Under the pieces are notes generated by a model, which was not told where the DNA came from, made no database searches, and saw nothing but the letters and a program-made list of their open reading frames with translations. Below, one piece after another: positions 31,712-40,152 of a DNA stretch of 40,152 nucleotides (positions are counted from its first letter, which is position 1; each line of letters begins with the position of its first letter). A program made the position numbers and the translations under genes. Source of the stretch: Lewinellaceae bacterium (lineage in GTDB: Bacteria > Bacteroidota > Bacteroidia > Chitinophagales > Saprospiraceae); NCBI GenBank assembly GCA_020636005.1, contig JACJYR010000009.1:1-40152 (forward strand), read 5' to 3'.

Positions 31712-33073
31712 TTAAACAGCATAAACCTGGCCCGGCTTTGCCACCTGGACGTTCCAGCCGAGTTCGGACTGAATTTTCAACCGCAGGGTATCAGAGGCAT
31801 GTGGCTCGCCGTGGTTAATGAACACTTGTTCCGGTGCTTTTTCAAAATGTCGCAGCCAGGCCATTATCTCGCCCTGGTCCGCGTGGGCGGAGAGGCTGGT
31901 TATTTTTTTGATTTCAGCTTTCACGGGGTGAAATTGTCCGAAAAACTTCAGTTCCGTCGCTCCTTCTTCGAGCGCCCGTCCACGGGTGCCTGCCGCCTGG
32001 AAGCCGACGAGCAGCACAGTATTCCGTTCTTCGCCGATGTAGCTGTTGAGGTAGTGCAAAACACGGCCACCAGTAATCATGCCGCTACCAGCCATTGCGA
32101 TTTTTGGGCCGGGGTCGGCCACGATAGCACGGGAAGCATTGGCATCGGTAATGAGGTGGACCACACCGTCCATCGCCCTGATTTCATCCCCAGACAAGCT
32201 GTGCCAGCCGGGTAGTTTCATCATCACATTCGTAGCACTGACACCCATCGGGCTGTCGAGGTAAATCTTAATGCCAGGCAGCCGGTTTTCTTCCTTCAAC
32301 TGGCTCAGGAGGTAAATCAACTCCTGCGCCCGTTCGACGGCGAAGGTCGGTATGATGAGGATGCCGCCTTTGTGATTGGTTTGCCAGATGATGTCGTGGA
32401 GTTCCTCCTTGGCGTTGTCGGTTGGGTGCAGCCGGTCGCCATAGGTTGATTCGATGACGAGTACGTCCGCCTGTTTGACGTTTTCGGGAGGCGGGAGCAG
32501 CATGGGCTTTTGCCGCCCCAGGTCGCCGGTGAAGAGGAGGGTTTTGCCATCCAGCCGCAGTTCGAGCATAGCGGAACCGAGAATATGGCCGACGTTGCGG
32601 AACTGGAACTTGGCAAATTCATCCAGGATCACCCACTCGTGGTAGTTATGGGTTACGAACAGGGGAAGGCTTTTCATCACATCCTTCAGGTCGTAGAGCG
32701 GTTTGGCGGGGCTGTGTTTGGAGTAGCCATGCTTGTTGGCCCGTTCGGCTTCTTCCTCCTGGATTTTTGCGCTGTCCTTGAGGATGATTTCCGTTAGATC
32801 TTTGGTTGGTTCCGTGCATTGGATGTCGCCGTGAAAGCCGTTTTTCACCAACAATGGGATGTAGCCGCAGTGGTCGAGGTGGGCGTGGGTGAGCAGCAGG
32901 TTCCCGATGGTCTTCGGGTCAATCGGGAAAGAATAACGGTTTTGCAAACGCAATTCTTTGAGCCCCTGAAAAAGGCCACAGTCCACGAGAAGGTGCTTGC
33001 CACTGTATTCGATGAGTGTTTTGGAACCCGTGACGGTGCCTGCTGCGCCGAGGAATTGAAGTTGTAATTTCAT
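31712..33073 (-). CDS. MBL-fold beta-CASP RNA metallohydrolase (CPSF/Ysh1-like)
   Basis: 453 residues. The metallo-beta-lactamase N-terminus has LQFLGAAGTVTGSKTLIEY and the zinc motif LLLTHAHLDHCGYIP. A beta-CASP insert follows (VLVIESTYGDRLHP, then GGILIIPTFAVERAQELIYL, and MAGSGMITGGRVLHYL). The C-terminal RMMBL part contains SLSAHADQGEIMAWLRHF and VFINHGEPHASDTLRLKI. This is the bacterial mRNA 3'-end processing/RNase J-like exonuclease family, zinc-dependent and cytosolic. It is well conserved and apparently intact, standing alone upstream of a 329-base gap. Confidence 0.95.
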   Translation of the reverse strand: MKLQLQFLGAAGTVTGSKTLIEYSGKHLLVDCGLFQGLKELRLQNRYSFPIDPKTIGNLLLTHAHLDHCGYIPLLVKNGFHGDIQCTEPTKDLTEIILKDSAKIQEEEAERANKHGYSKHSPAKPLYDLKDVMKSLPLFVTHNYHEWVILDEFAKFQFRNVGHILGSAMLELRLDGKTLLFTGDLGRQKPMLLPPPENVKQADVLVIESTYGDRLHPTDNAKEELHDIIWQTNHKGGILIIPTFAVERAQELIYLLSQLKEENRLPGIKIYLDSPMGVSATNVMMKLPGWHSLSGDEIRAMDGVVHLITDANASRAIVADPGPKIAMAGSGMITGGRVLHYLNSYIGEERNTVLLVGFQAAGTRGRALEEGATELKFFGQFHPVKAEIKKITSLSAHADQGEIMAWLRHFEKAPEQVFINHGEPHASDTLRLKIQSELGWNVQVAKPGQVYAV

Positions 33074-33402
33074 GGTACTATTGGGTAGGTTATGAAATGA
33101 TTTGGAGATCAGAAACCAAGGATTTCAATGATTGCTATATCCTTTTCGCTATTGTTGTTTTAAAAAAAGGAAAATACGGCCATGGAAAGGACAAGGAAAA
33201 GCATAAAAGTCACTAGGTCAACCTGATAGTTATCAAGTCCGCTTTCAGCTATTCTTTTGATTTTCAGGTTTTAAATAACAAAAAATATCCAGGCACCTGC
33301 GTGTGACCTGAGGTATTCAATTTGTCCTTTTCCAAAAGAAATATGGCCGTAGCCCGATTATTTGCCGCCAATAAACCCTATTAAACTTTATACACTTTTT
33401 CA
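33074..33402. other. Intergenic stretch without supported feature
   Basis: 329 bases between the divergent MBL-hydrolase and DUF1003 genes. It should hold both promoters, but I see no clear TAnnTTTG box, hairpin or reading frame of note. Confidence 0.5.
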
Positions 33403-33969
33403 ATGAAAAACAACACCCGTTTCCAACACCAGTACCTCGAAAAAATCCTTGCCACCGAGGACGGGCATTTGAAGAAGCTCCACCGGCTCGTGGCCGATGC
33501 CATGCAGGAGCAGGAACTTATATCCGAAAACCTGCTGCACCCGCCAGGAGAAACCTTCAGCCGGGGGCAACTAGTGGCCGACAAAGTGGCCAGTTTCGGC
33601 GGTAGCTGGACGTTCATCATCTCTTTTGGCGTGGTGCTTTTTTGCTGGATTGTGATGAACGTCATTATGGCCGCTAAGGCATTTGACCCTTACCCTTTTA
33701 TCCTGTTGAATTTAGTGCTGTCCTGCATTGCCGCCATCCAGGCGCCCGTCATCATGATGTCGCAGAACCGCAAAGAAGAGAAAGACCGCAAACGGGCCGA
33801 GAACGACTACCTCGTGAACCTCAAAGCGGAAATCGAAGTGCGCAACCTGCACCAGAAATTGAACCTGTTGATGGAGGAGCAGTTCGACAACCTGCTGGAA
33901 ATCCAGCGCTACCAGGTGGAATTGCTGGAGGAGATTTCGGGCAGAAAAAAAAGCAAGGGGAAAGCGTGA
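33403..33969 (+). CDS. DUF1003 membrane protein
   Basis: 188 residues. A cytosolic N-terminus leads to the DUF1003 signature GQLVADKVASFGGSWTFII, two membrane helices (FIISFGVVLFCWIVMNVIM and FILLNLVLSCIAAIQAPVIMM), and the conserved MSQNRKEEKDRKRAENDYLVNLKAEIE. A long coiled-coil tail ends Lys-rich. The function of DUF1003 is unknown. It precedes the next lipoprotein gene by 41 bases on the same strand and is probably cotranscribed with it. Confidence 0.92.
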   Translation: MKNNTRFQHQYLEKILATEDGHLKKLHRLVADAMQEQELISENLLHPPGETFSRGQLVADKVASFGGSWTFIISFGVVLFCWIVMNVIMAAKAFDPYPFILLNLVLSCIAAIQAPVIMMSQNRKEEKDRKRAENDYLVNLKAEIEVRNLHQKLNLLMEEQFDNLLEIQRYQVELLEEISGRKKSKGKA

Positions 33970-34010
33970 CTTTTTGCAGGTGGGGTTTCCTTTCTGAAAA
34001 TTATTTCAAC

Positions 34011-34838
34011 ATGAAAATCATCCACCTTCTTCCATTCCTGGCGGGCCTGTCGCTCGCCTCCTGCGGCAATCCTTCCACGGAGAAGCCCGCTACCACGCAA
34101 GCCAAGCAGGAGCAGCCCGCTGCGCCTGTCCCCGTAAAGCACGAATACAAACTGACGCCCTTTGAAAAATCTGCCGAATTCGCCGACGCCAAGCTGGAAA
34201 GCATGACCTACAAGAACGGCAAGTTCACTTTCAAGTACAGTGGCAAAGGCTACAAGCTCGGCGAACAGACCCCTGACGCCGGCCTGAAAATGTGCGCCAA
34301 CTCCGCCAAGGGCCAGCACATCCACCTCATCGTGGACGACCAGCCCTACGTGGCGGAATACACGCCCGAATTTGAGTACTCAATTCCGGACGGCGAGCAC
34401 ACCATCCTCGCCTTCCTGAGCCGCTCCTACCACGAGAGCATCAAGAATGGCAAGGCTTTCATCGTCGAAAAAGTGACGGTAAAAGATGGCAGCATCGTGA
34501 AAAGCGAAAAAATAAAGACGCCGATGATTTTCTACAGCCGCCCGAAAGGCGACTATGTGGGCAAGGCCGAAACGGACAAGGTGATGCTCGACTTCTTCCT
34601 CGTCAATGCCACGCTGGGCAAGGACTTCAAAGTAGTCGTGGACGTGAACAACGAAAAAAACTTCGACATAGACACTTGGCAGCCCTATTACCTCGAAGGC
34701 CTGCCAATGGGCGAGAACAGGGTAAAACTCCTGCTGCTCGACAAAGACGGCGGGCCGGTGAAAACCATTCACAACCCCACCGAACATTCCTTCGTGCTGA
34801 AGGCAGACCCGGCGGAGGCACAGACGGCGGGCAAGTGA
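34011..34838 (+). CDS. Lipoprotein, unknown
   Basis: 275 residues from the ATG at 34011. The signal (HLLPFLAGLSLASC) gives lipidation at cysteine 18. A Pro/Thr/Gln linker precedes two beta-rich repeats. The first has GQHIHLIVDDQPYVAEY and IPDGEHTILAFLSRSYHESI; the second has LDFFLVNATLGKDFKVVVDV and YYLEGLPMGENRVKLLLLD. These look like small immunoglobulin-like folds with a shared G.H/N..L.FL pattern. No family is known to me. It is envelope-anchored, follows DUF1003, and has a strong terminator after it. Confidence 0.78.
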   Translation: MKIIHLLPFLAGLSLASCGNPSTEKPATTQAKQEQPAAPVPVKHEYKLTPFEKSAEFADAKLESMTYKNGKFTFKYSGKGYKLGEQTPDAGLKMCANSAKGQHIHLIVDDQPYVAEYTPEFEYSIPDGEHTILAFLSRSYHESIKNGKAFIVEKVTVKDGSIVKSEKIKTPMIFYSRPKGDYVGKAETDKVMLDFFLVNATLGKDFKVVVDVNNEKNFDIDTWQPYYLEGLPMGENRVKLLLLDKDGGPVKTIHNPTEHSFVLKADPAEAQTAGK

Positions 34839-34855
34839 TTTTTGGTTTTGATTTA

Positions 34856-34896
34856 AAAAGGTGCCCCGGTGGGGACTTTTCACCGGGGCACCTTTT
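34856..34896 (+). terminator. Strong bidirectional terminator
   Basis: A perfect 16-bp stem AAAAGGTGCCCCGGTG/CACCGGGGCACCTTTT with a 9-base loop, eighteen bases after the lipoprotein stop. Confidence 0.9.
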
Positions 34897-34993
34897 ATGG
34901 AAGAATTCCTAACGGCCAGTCCCCTACCCTGCCCTGCGACTTCCCTCGAACCCCGTTTCTTTTTCGTGAAATTTTTCAAAACCAGCCATCACC

Positions 34994-35250
34994 CGCTGCC
35001 GGTGAAAAAGAAAAGCTAAAGCTAAATCCTCGACCGGTTAGGCGCTGATTTTCAGGCACTCGAAAGGGCAGATGCCCACAAGCTCGACATCGAAGGCGGC
35101 GTCATCATCACCGACGTAAACAACCAGCCCGTGAAAACGGTGGACGAACAGGTGAAAGCACTGGAAAACGCACAGGGCGGCGGCGTGATACTGGAATGAG
35201 TGTATGAGGATGCGCCGGGGGCTTATTATTATGCGTTTGGGTTGGACTGA
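34994..35250 (+). pseudogene. C-terminal relic of a DegP/HtrA-type protease
   Basis: In one frame: DRLGADFQALERADAHKLDI, a joined PDZ2 part EGGVIITDVNNQPVKTVDEQ then VKALENAQGGGVILE. A TGA follows at 35197-35199, then VYEDAPGAYYYAFGLD and stop. This is the Bacteroidota DegQ/HtrA C-terminus (normally ILLEGVYP...YYGLGL). Upstream frames carry stops, and part of the PDZ domain before EGGVIIT is missing. The internal stop fits one change from GGA (Gly). No protease domain remains. Confidence 0.7.
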
Positions 35251-35257
35251 TGGAAAT

Positions 35258-35276
35258 GGGTTGATAAGGGTTTATA
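35258..35276 (+). repeat. GGGTTGATA-type interspersed repeat, second copy
   Basis: GGGTTGATAAGGGTTTATA matches 17683-17701 with one difference. Both copies lie just after a gene or gene relic. Confidence 0.5.
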
Positions 35277-35280
35277 AATA

Positions 35281-35312
35281 AAAAAGCCTGCAACGATTGT
35301 TGGGGGCTTTTT
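35281..35312. terminator. Bidirectional terminator between convergent genes
   Basis: AAAAAGCC...GGCTTTTT with an inner CAAC/GTTG stem and loop GATT, between the DegP relic and the RloB-like gene. Confidence 0.75.
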
Positions 35313-35320
35313 TGTTTGAA

Positions 35321-35932
35321 TCACCCCCAATTCCTCCCCAAAAACTTTAGCATCTCATCCGCCAGCCGATAAACCTTTGTGGTAGCGGGCGTATCCGGGT
35401 AATCATGTTCCGGCGTTGGGTCTGCATCTCTGGCATTGGCAGCGGCCGATTCAATTTTTGGGGCAAATTTTACGATACTATAACCACCGGGTGTTACTTC
35501 ATGGAGCAATTGTTTGAATTCCTTTGATGCAGTGGCTTTGCCTGAAATTTTATCATTGAAATGAAATAGCAACCAAACTTCAAAGCAAGGGTTGCTAATG
35601 GCAGTTGCCCATCCTGGATAATCAGTGCAAAGCGACCGCAATTCCTCTATGGATTCCCGTTCCCATCTGTCAACATCCAGAACAAACCAAATCTGGTCAC
35701 CGGGCTGTACGGCATTTTCCGGCAGGAACTTTTGGAGACGTCCCAGCATGTGTTTTGGTGCAGAAGCCTTTCCTTCCCGTTCTATAATTTCCACCCGTAT
35801 GCGCTTTGATTTCTGCTCGAACCAAAGGAAATAATCCTCTTCCCGTTCGCCTTCGGCGATGATGAAGAAACAACGGGCGTCACGATGCTTGCCCGTACTT
35901 TTCTTATAGCTGCGGTTTTCAGTTCTCGGCAT
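35321..35932 (-). CDS. rloB: RloB-like TOPRIM-type protein
   Basis: 203 residues. The metal-binding residues of a TOPRIM-like fold are visible: FFIIAEGEREEDYF with E27 (as in EGxTE..Y), and WFVLDVDRWERES with D86 and D88. It continues AISNPCFEVWLLFHF, the RloB signature. RloB pairs with the ATPase RloA in restriction loci and defence islands; TOPRIM effectors of this type cut nucleic acids (in PARIS, tRNA). The gene overlaps the end of the ATPase gene by 14 bases on the same strand, so the two are coupled. The nuclease role here is inferred. Confidence 0.88.
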   Translation of the reverse strand: MPRTENRSYKKSTGKHRDARCFFIIAEGEREEDYFLWFEQKSKRIRVEIIEREGKASAPKHMLGRLQKFLPENAVQPGDQIWFVLDVDRWERESIEELRSLCTDYPGWATAISNPCFEVWLLFHFNDKISGKATASKEFKQLLHEVTPGGYSIVKFAPKIESAAANARDADPTPEHDYPDTPATTKVYRLADEMLKFLGRNWG

Positions 35933-37280
35933 GGGCGGGCGTTTTCCAATCCATTTTTTTCAAATCAACCAACGATGGTACTGCCCCAAACCGCCCCAGC
36001 AGGTAGCCTTTCTCGATGTTCAAGTCTGGGCGGATGGCAAAGTCGCTCAACGGATACAGTTTCGTTGCCCCAGTTTCATTTTTCTCCGCAAACCAAATTT
36101 CGTCCTGGCGGAACATATCCAAATCAAGCAGGCCCGCTTCGTGTGTGGTGAAAATCAACTGGCCCTTCGCCTCTTTTTCATCCGCCAGTTTTTTCAAAAT
36201 TTCCCGGATAAGTGAGGGATGGATGGAGCGCTCGATTTCGTCAATGACGATGATATCTGCATCAGTTTTAAGCCCATAAAAGACGGAAAGGAACTCCGTC
36301 AGTTTCCGGGTGCCATCCGATTCTTCTTTAAAGTCAAACAGCACTTTTTGGTTATTATTGGCCTGATGGTAAGCGGCCAAAGTTTTGATGACCAGTTCAT
36401 TGTCTTCAAGCATCACCACGGCTGGGGTGTCGTCGCTGAATAGGAGCGGCACAGATTTTTCGCCTTTTTCAAGGTCTTCCAGTACATCTTCCAACAATTC
36501 GGCATCTTCACGGATATTGCTTTCTTTGTACTTTTCGGTCTTTACTACCAGTTCAGAAACGCCTGTATCAAGAGAGGGCAGGAATTCGTTGCAAAAAGTA
36601 TGAAAGCCGGGGTCGTTCAGCAGTTTTTCCATTATCCCCTCCGGGAATTCATCCGCCCGCATGACCAGCAGATGGTTCTCGAACCAGTCAAAAACATGGT
36701 TCGCTTCTTCGATGACCACCTCTTTAGCCTGGTTGAGCTGCCATAAAAGAGTCGAATGGCTTTTCAAAAATTCGTTCTCGTACAATTCCTTGCGGAGCTT
36801 GGCCTTTGCGTTTTGTTCATTTTTAGCGGCGAAGGTGATTTTTGTTTTACCATCAACAGCGGTCGAGCGTTCAAAAATCAGGGTATCCTGTTTGTTTCCC
36901 AACCCCGACTCGTATAGCCACTCCTCCACTACCCTATTCTGGGTCAGTGATAGCCCGTACAAAAAGAATTTATTGTTGATGAAAAGCTCTACTTCTATTT
37001 GGGGAAATTTGCAGTCAGTTGATGTGCCAAACTTGTGGGGGCTTATTTTTTCATTTGGAATCTTTTCAGAAGATGCAGCTTCCTGAAGCAAGTCCAATGC
37101 CTTTATCAGGTTGGATTTCCCAGCCCCATTTGCTCCATAGATTGCCGCCATCCGCACGACAGAAACTTTGCCCAAGGAGTGGACATGGTGGGGATGCCGA
37201 CGAATATCCCCAGTCAACATGTTAAATTCAGTCTTATTTTGAAAAGAGTAAAGATTGCAGATTGTGGTTCTAATTAACAT
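35919..37280 (-). CDS. rloA: RloA-like AAA/ABC-type ATPase
   Basis: 453 residues. Walker A GANGAGKS at 49-56. A helical insert in the middle (about 120-290) holds KYKESNIREDAELLEDVLED. The second ATPase half has EESDGTRKLTEFLSVFYGL (signature-like), Walker B DIIVIDEIERSIHPSL and the switch segment LIFTTHEAGLLD. This is the AAA_15/AAA_21 OLD-like ATPase group. With RloB it forms an ATPase-TOPRIM pair like OLD and PARIS (AriA-AriB), where the ATPase senses phage proteins and releases the effector. Its start at 37280 begins MLIRTTICNLYSF as expected for the family. Confidence 0.9.
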   Translation of the reverse strand: MLIRTTICNLYSFQNKTEFNMLTGDIRRHPHHVHSLGKVSVVRMAAIYGANGAGKSNLIKALDLLQEAASSEKIPNEKISPHKFGTSTDCKFPQIEVELFINNKFFLYGLSLTQNRVVEEWLYESGLGNKQDTLIFERSTAVDGKTKITFAAKNEQNAKAKLRKELYENEFLKSHSTLLWQLNQAKEVVIEEANHVFDWFENHLLVMRADEFPEGIMEKLLNDPGFHTFCNEFLPSLDTGVSELVVKTEKYKESNIREDAELLEDVLEDLEKGEKSVPLLFSDDTPAVVMLEDNELVIKTLAAYHQANNNQKVLFDFKEESDGTRKLTEFLSVFYGLKTDADIIVIDEIERSIHPSLIREILKKLADEKEAKGQLIFTTHEAGLLDLDMFRQDEIWFAEKNETGATKLYPLSDFAIRPDLNIEKGYLLGRFGAVPSLVDLKKMDWKTPAHAEN

Positions 37281-37470
37281 TTATAACGATTTTTTCGTTA
37301 CAAACTTAAACTATTCACATGAAATTTAGAATAACTGGGAGTTTTACAACGGAAAAATTATCGAAACTGAAAAATTCTACAGGCAGAAAAACCATGTCTT
37401 CCGCACCCCCCGCATCTCCCACCTCCCCATCGGCGCAAATTTGGCCAATTTTTAACCCATCCTACCTTTC

Positions 37471-40071
37471 TCAAATCACCGCCGCCAGCCCCGTCCACCC
37501 CGTCTGGTGCGAAGCGCCGAGGCCCTTGCCCGTTTCCCCGTGATAATACTCGTAAAACAGCATCAACTCCTGGTACTCCGGTAGCAGGAACAACGGATTG
37601 CCGCCGTTTGCCTTGCGTTCGCCATCGGCATTTCTTTCGAACAAGGCCAGGAGCCGGAAGGCAATTTCCCCGGCAGCTTCCCCGAAGGTGAACTGTGTTC
37701 CTGAACCCGTCGGGAACTCCATTTTTACCGTATCGCCGTAGTATTCCTGGTAAGTCTCCAGGGCGTGGATGAGCAGGTAGTTCATCGGGAACCAGACCGG
37801 GCCCCGCCAGTTGGAATTGCCGCCGAAAGCAGCCGTTTCACCCTCTGCCGGTTCGTAGTGCAGCCCGAAAGTCTGCCCGTCAATCTGCACCTCCACGGGG
37901 TGTTCCTGGTGGTATTTTGACACCGAACGGATGCCGTTCGGGCTCAAAAACTCGCCCTCGTCGAACAGCACTTTGAGCAAGTGCTGGAGCCGGTCGGGCG
38001 GCACCAGCGAGAGCAGGATGTCGCCATTGATAGAGGTTTGTTCAAACACGATTGTTCCGTGCCGTTTGATGCGTTCCTCATGGAAATAATGCATCCGCTC
38101 CGTAAAACCCGGCACTTTTTCCAGTTGGCTTTTTTTCAAAACCGTCACCCCGAACAAGGTGCTGAGGCCCACGAGCGAGCGCACCTTGAGCGGCATTTTT
38201 TTATCACCATACCGGAGCTGGTCATAGAAAAAACCGTCCTCCTGGTCCCAAAGCTCGTTGCCGAGGCTGTTGAGCGAATCGGCGATGAGCACAAAATGCT
38301 CGAAGAACTTGGTGGCCATGTCCTCGTAGGCTGGGTTTTCGGTAGCCAAGGTCAGCGAAATTTCCAGCATGTGCAGGCAGTAAAACGCCATCCAGGCCGT
38401 TCCATCCGCCTGGTCGAGGGTGCAGCCTTCCGGGATGCCTTTTTCCCGGTCGAACAGGGCGATGTTGTCCAGGCCGAGGAAGCCCCCTTCGAACACGTTG
38501 TTGCCATCGGCATCCACCCGATTCACCCACCAGGTGAAGTTGAGCAGTAGTTTGTGAAACACTTTTTCGAGGAAAAGGCGGTCGCCCTTTCCGGTCATGG
38601 TTTCTTCCAAATGATAAACTTCCAGCGCGGCCCAGGGGTGTATCGGCGGGTTCGCATGGTCGAACTGCCACTCGTAGCCCGGCACTTTCCCATTGGGGTG
38701 CATGTACCATTCCTTGAGCAGCAGCAACAGCTGGTTTTTGGCAAAACCCGGGTCAACCGCCGCCAGTGGGATGCACTGAAATGCCAAATCCCAGCCGGCA
38801 AACCACGGGTACTCCCACTTGTCGGGCATGGAAATGATGTCCCGGGCGTTCAGGTGGCGCCAGTCCGTGTTGCGGATGGTCTGGTGGCCGGGCGGTGGCG
38901 CCGGTTCTTGGGGGTCGCCATCCAGCCAATCGGCGACGTTGTAATTGTAAAACTGCTTGCCCCAAAGCAGCCCGGCAAATGCCTGCCGCCGGATGAGCGG
39001 GCAGTCTTTTCCCAGCAGTGGACATACCGCCGGAACGGGTAATTTGTTGTAAAATTCGTCCGCCTCTTTTTTTCTTTTTTTAAAAATATCGGTGAAAAAC
39101 GCCGGGTCGAGCGCACCGGGCAAATCGGCATTGGCCAAGCGAAGCCGCACACTGGCCGATTCGCCGGGCTTCAGGGTAAAATGGTAAACCGGGGCGCATT
39201 TCGTCCCCTGTTTTTTGTCTTTGATGAAATCGAAATCCTGCCCGCAGACGGCCCGGTGGAAGGCGTCCTTTACGAAGGGCGTTTCATTTTTTGCCCCAAA
39301 AATCCGCTCCTCGTTCGTGTCGTTTTCGGTGAAAAGCAGGCGCTCCGGTTTTTCAAAATACAGTCGCACCTTCCCTAAATTCGGGTGAATGGCCTCCACG
39401 CCATTAGCAGTAGCCTGAATGTTTGGCCTATCCGCTCCCAGCAGCCAGGTGTTGCGAAACCAGAGCGTGGGCAACAGCCAAAGCTGCTGTTCCGACTGGC
39501 TTTTGTTCGTCGCCGTGATGCGGACGCAGAGGTCCTCGGTGTCCACTTTGGCGTATTCGGTGAGGATGTCGAACCAGCCGTTTTCACCCCAAACCGCTGT
39601 GTCGGTCAACTCAAATTCAGATTCCAGGCGAGTGCGCTGCTGGTTCGTTTCCAGCAGTTCCTGGTATGGGAATTCGCCGCAGGGATAGAGGTATCGGTGC
39701 GCCATGTAGGCATGGGTCGGCGTGTTGTCGAGGTAGAAATACATTTCCTTCACGTCCTCGCCGTGGTTGCCTTCCTCGTTGGCGAGGCCGAAAAGACGCT
39801 CTTTCAAGTAGGGGTCACGCCCGTTCCAGAAAGCCATTGCGAAGCAAAGCCGCTGCCCGTCATCGCTGATGCCAGCAATGCCGTCCTCGCCCCAGCGATA
39901 GGCTCGTGAGCGGGCATGGTCGTGTGGGAAATAGTTCCAGGCGTCGCCATCGGCAGAGTAGTCTTCCCGGACGGTGCCCCATTGGCGCTCGGAGAGGTAA
40001 GGCCCCCAGCGGAGCCAGTTTTTTTTGTTGGCGTAGTGGTCGTTGATGCGGGATTGTTCGTTGTTTGGCAT
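37471..40071 (-). CDS. GH63-like glucosidase
   Basis: 866 residues from the ATG at 40071 (the frame is open 13 codons further upstream but without family sequence). The N-terminal block NDHYANKKNWLRWGPYLSERQWGTVREDYS is typical of the bacterial GH63-like glucosidases. A beta-sandwich follows, then the (alpha/alpha)6 barrel with YPWFAGWDLAFQCIPLAAVD (candidate general acid D428), and FGGNSNWRGPVWFPMNYLLI from about residue 750. There is no signal peptide, so it is cytosolic. Related enzymes cleave small alpha-glucosides or mannosylglycerate; the substrate here is not determinable. It is divergent from nothing close by and stands alone. Confidence 0.9.
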   Translation of the reverse strand: MPNNEQSRINDHYANKKNWLRWGPYLSERQWGTVREDYSADGDAWNYFPHDHARSRAYRWGEDGIAGISDDGQRLCFAMAFWNGRDPYLKERLFGLANEEGNHGEDVKEMYFYLDNTPTHAYMAHRYLYPCGEFPYQELLETNQQRTRLESEFELTDTAVWGENGWFDILTEYAKVDTEDLCVRITATNKSQSEQQLWLLPTLWFRNTWLLGADRPNIQATANGVEAIHPNLGKVRLYFEKPERLLFTENDTNEERIFGAKNETPFVKDAFHRAVCGQDFDFIKDKKQGTKCAPVYHFTLKPGESASVRLRLANADLPGALDPAFFTDIFKKRKKEADEFYNKLPVPAVCPLLGKDCPLIRRQAFAGLLWGKQFYNYNVADWLDGDPQEPAPPPGHQTIRNTDWRHLNARDIISMPDKWEYPWFAGWDLAFQCIPLAAVDPGFAKNQLLLLLKEWYMHPNGKVPGYEWQFDHANPPIHPWAALEVYHLEETMTGKGDRLFLEKVFHKLLLNFTWWVNRVDADGNNVFEGGFLGLDNIALFDREKGIPEGCTLDQADGTAWMAFYCLHMLEISLTLATENPAYEDMATKFFEHFVLIADSLNSLGNELWDQEDGFFYDQLRYGDKKMPLKVRSLVGLSTLFGVTVLKKSQLEKVPGFTERMHYFHEERIKRHGTIVFEQTSINGDILLSLVPPDRLQHLLKVLFDEGEFLSPNGIRSVSKYHQEHPVEVQIDGQTFGLHYEPAEGETAAFGGNSNWRGPVWFPMNYLLIHALETYQEYYGDTVKMEFPTGSGTQFTFGEAAGEIAFRLLALFERNADGERKANGGNPLFLLPEYQELMLFYEYYHGETGKGLGASHQTGWTGLAAVI

Positions 40072-40152
40072 TCGATTTTTGTGAAAATTAGGAGGATAAA
40101 ACAAGGCCAAAAACTAAATATTTATTCACCCATTGTCTTCAAATCCAGGGTA

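Overview
The window looks like Bacteroidota DNA, probably a Saprospiria- or Chitinophagia-like environmental lineage (the class is inference). Several genes are preceded by the Bacteroidota -7 box TAnnTTTG. Shine-Dalgarno sites are weak. The protein set fits the phylum: a LytTR regulator, a CHASE3 hybrid kinase, a secreted MsrB-MsrA fusion, DUF4365, a GH63-like glucosidase and many small lipoproteins.

Layout. 1-6565 is ordinary host-type sequence: a partial SDR oxidoreductase, an ECF sigma factor, a hybrid histidine kinase beside a LytTR response regulator, a PepSY-like secreted protein and a universal stress protein. 6566-7485 holds tandem terminator hairpins, an atypical tRNA-Lys(CTT) and a MITE-like element. 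7486-16260 is a plasmid-type replicon backbone: a truncated VirJ-like lipoprotein, a KilA-N protein, a Rep_3-type initiator, an iteron origin, an IS1-family element with target duplication, a ribbon-helix-helix protein, ParA and a decayed DnaG primase. An AT-rich palindromic motif (ATCTTTA...TAAAGAT) recurs about ten times in this segment and I did not find it elsewhere in the window. 16260-40071 returns to host-type genes: lipoproteins, an MtfA-like peptidase, an EEP-family hydrolase, MsrBA, a START protein, MscS, MprF, an M1 peptidase, a beta-CASP RNA hydrolase, DUF1003 and a GH63-like glucosidase. It also carries two defence-like pairs: DUF4365 with a HicA-like protein, and RloA with RloB.

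How it works together. The replicon part is coherent: Rep would bind iterons at 10551-10852 and repress itself through an inverted half-iteron inside its promoter. ParA and the small RHH protein form a type Ib-like partition pair, with candidate centromere repeats just upstream of parA. Either the whole contig is a secondary replicon carrying host-type genes, or a plasmid has integrated; no integrase or att pair is visible.

The window is unusually rich in gene remnants (VirJ, KilA-N, DnaG, ECF sigma, phosphoesterase, DedA, HMA, MacB/FtsX, MgtC-DUF4010, DegP). At least two keep both gene ends and lack the middle. I see no large undescribed operon. The best candidates for something new are the dispersed palindrome family, the MITE-like element, the DUF4365/HicA-like pair and the PARIS-like RloAB pair.
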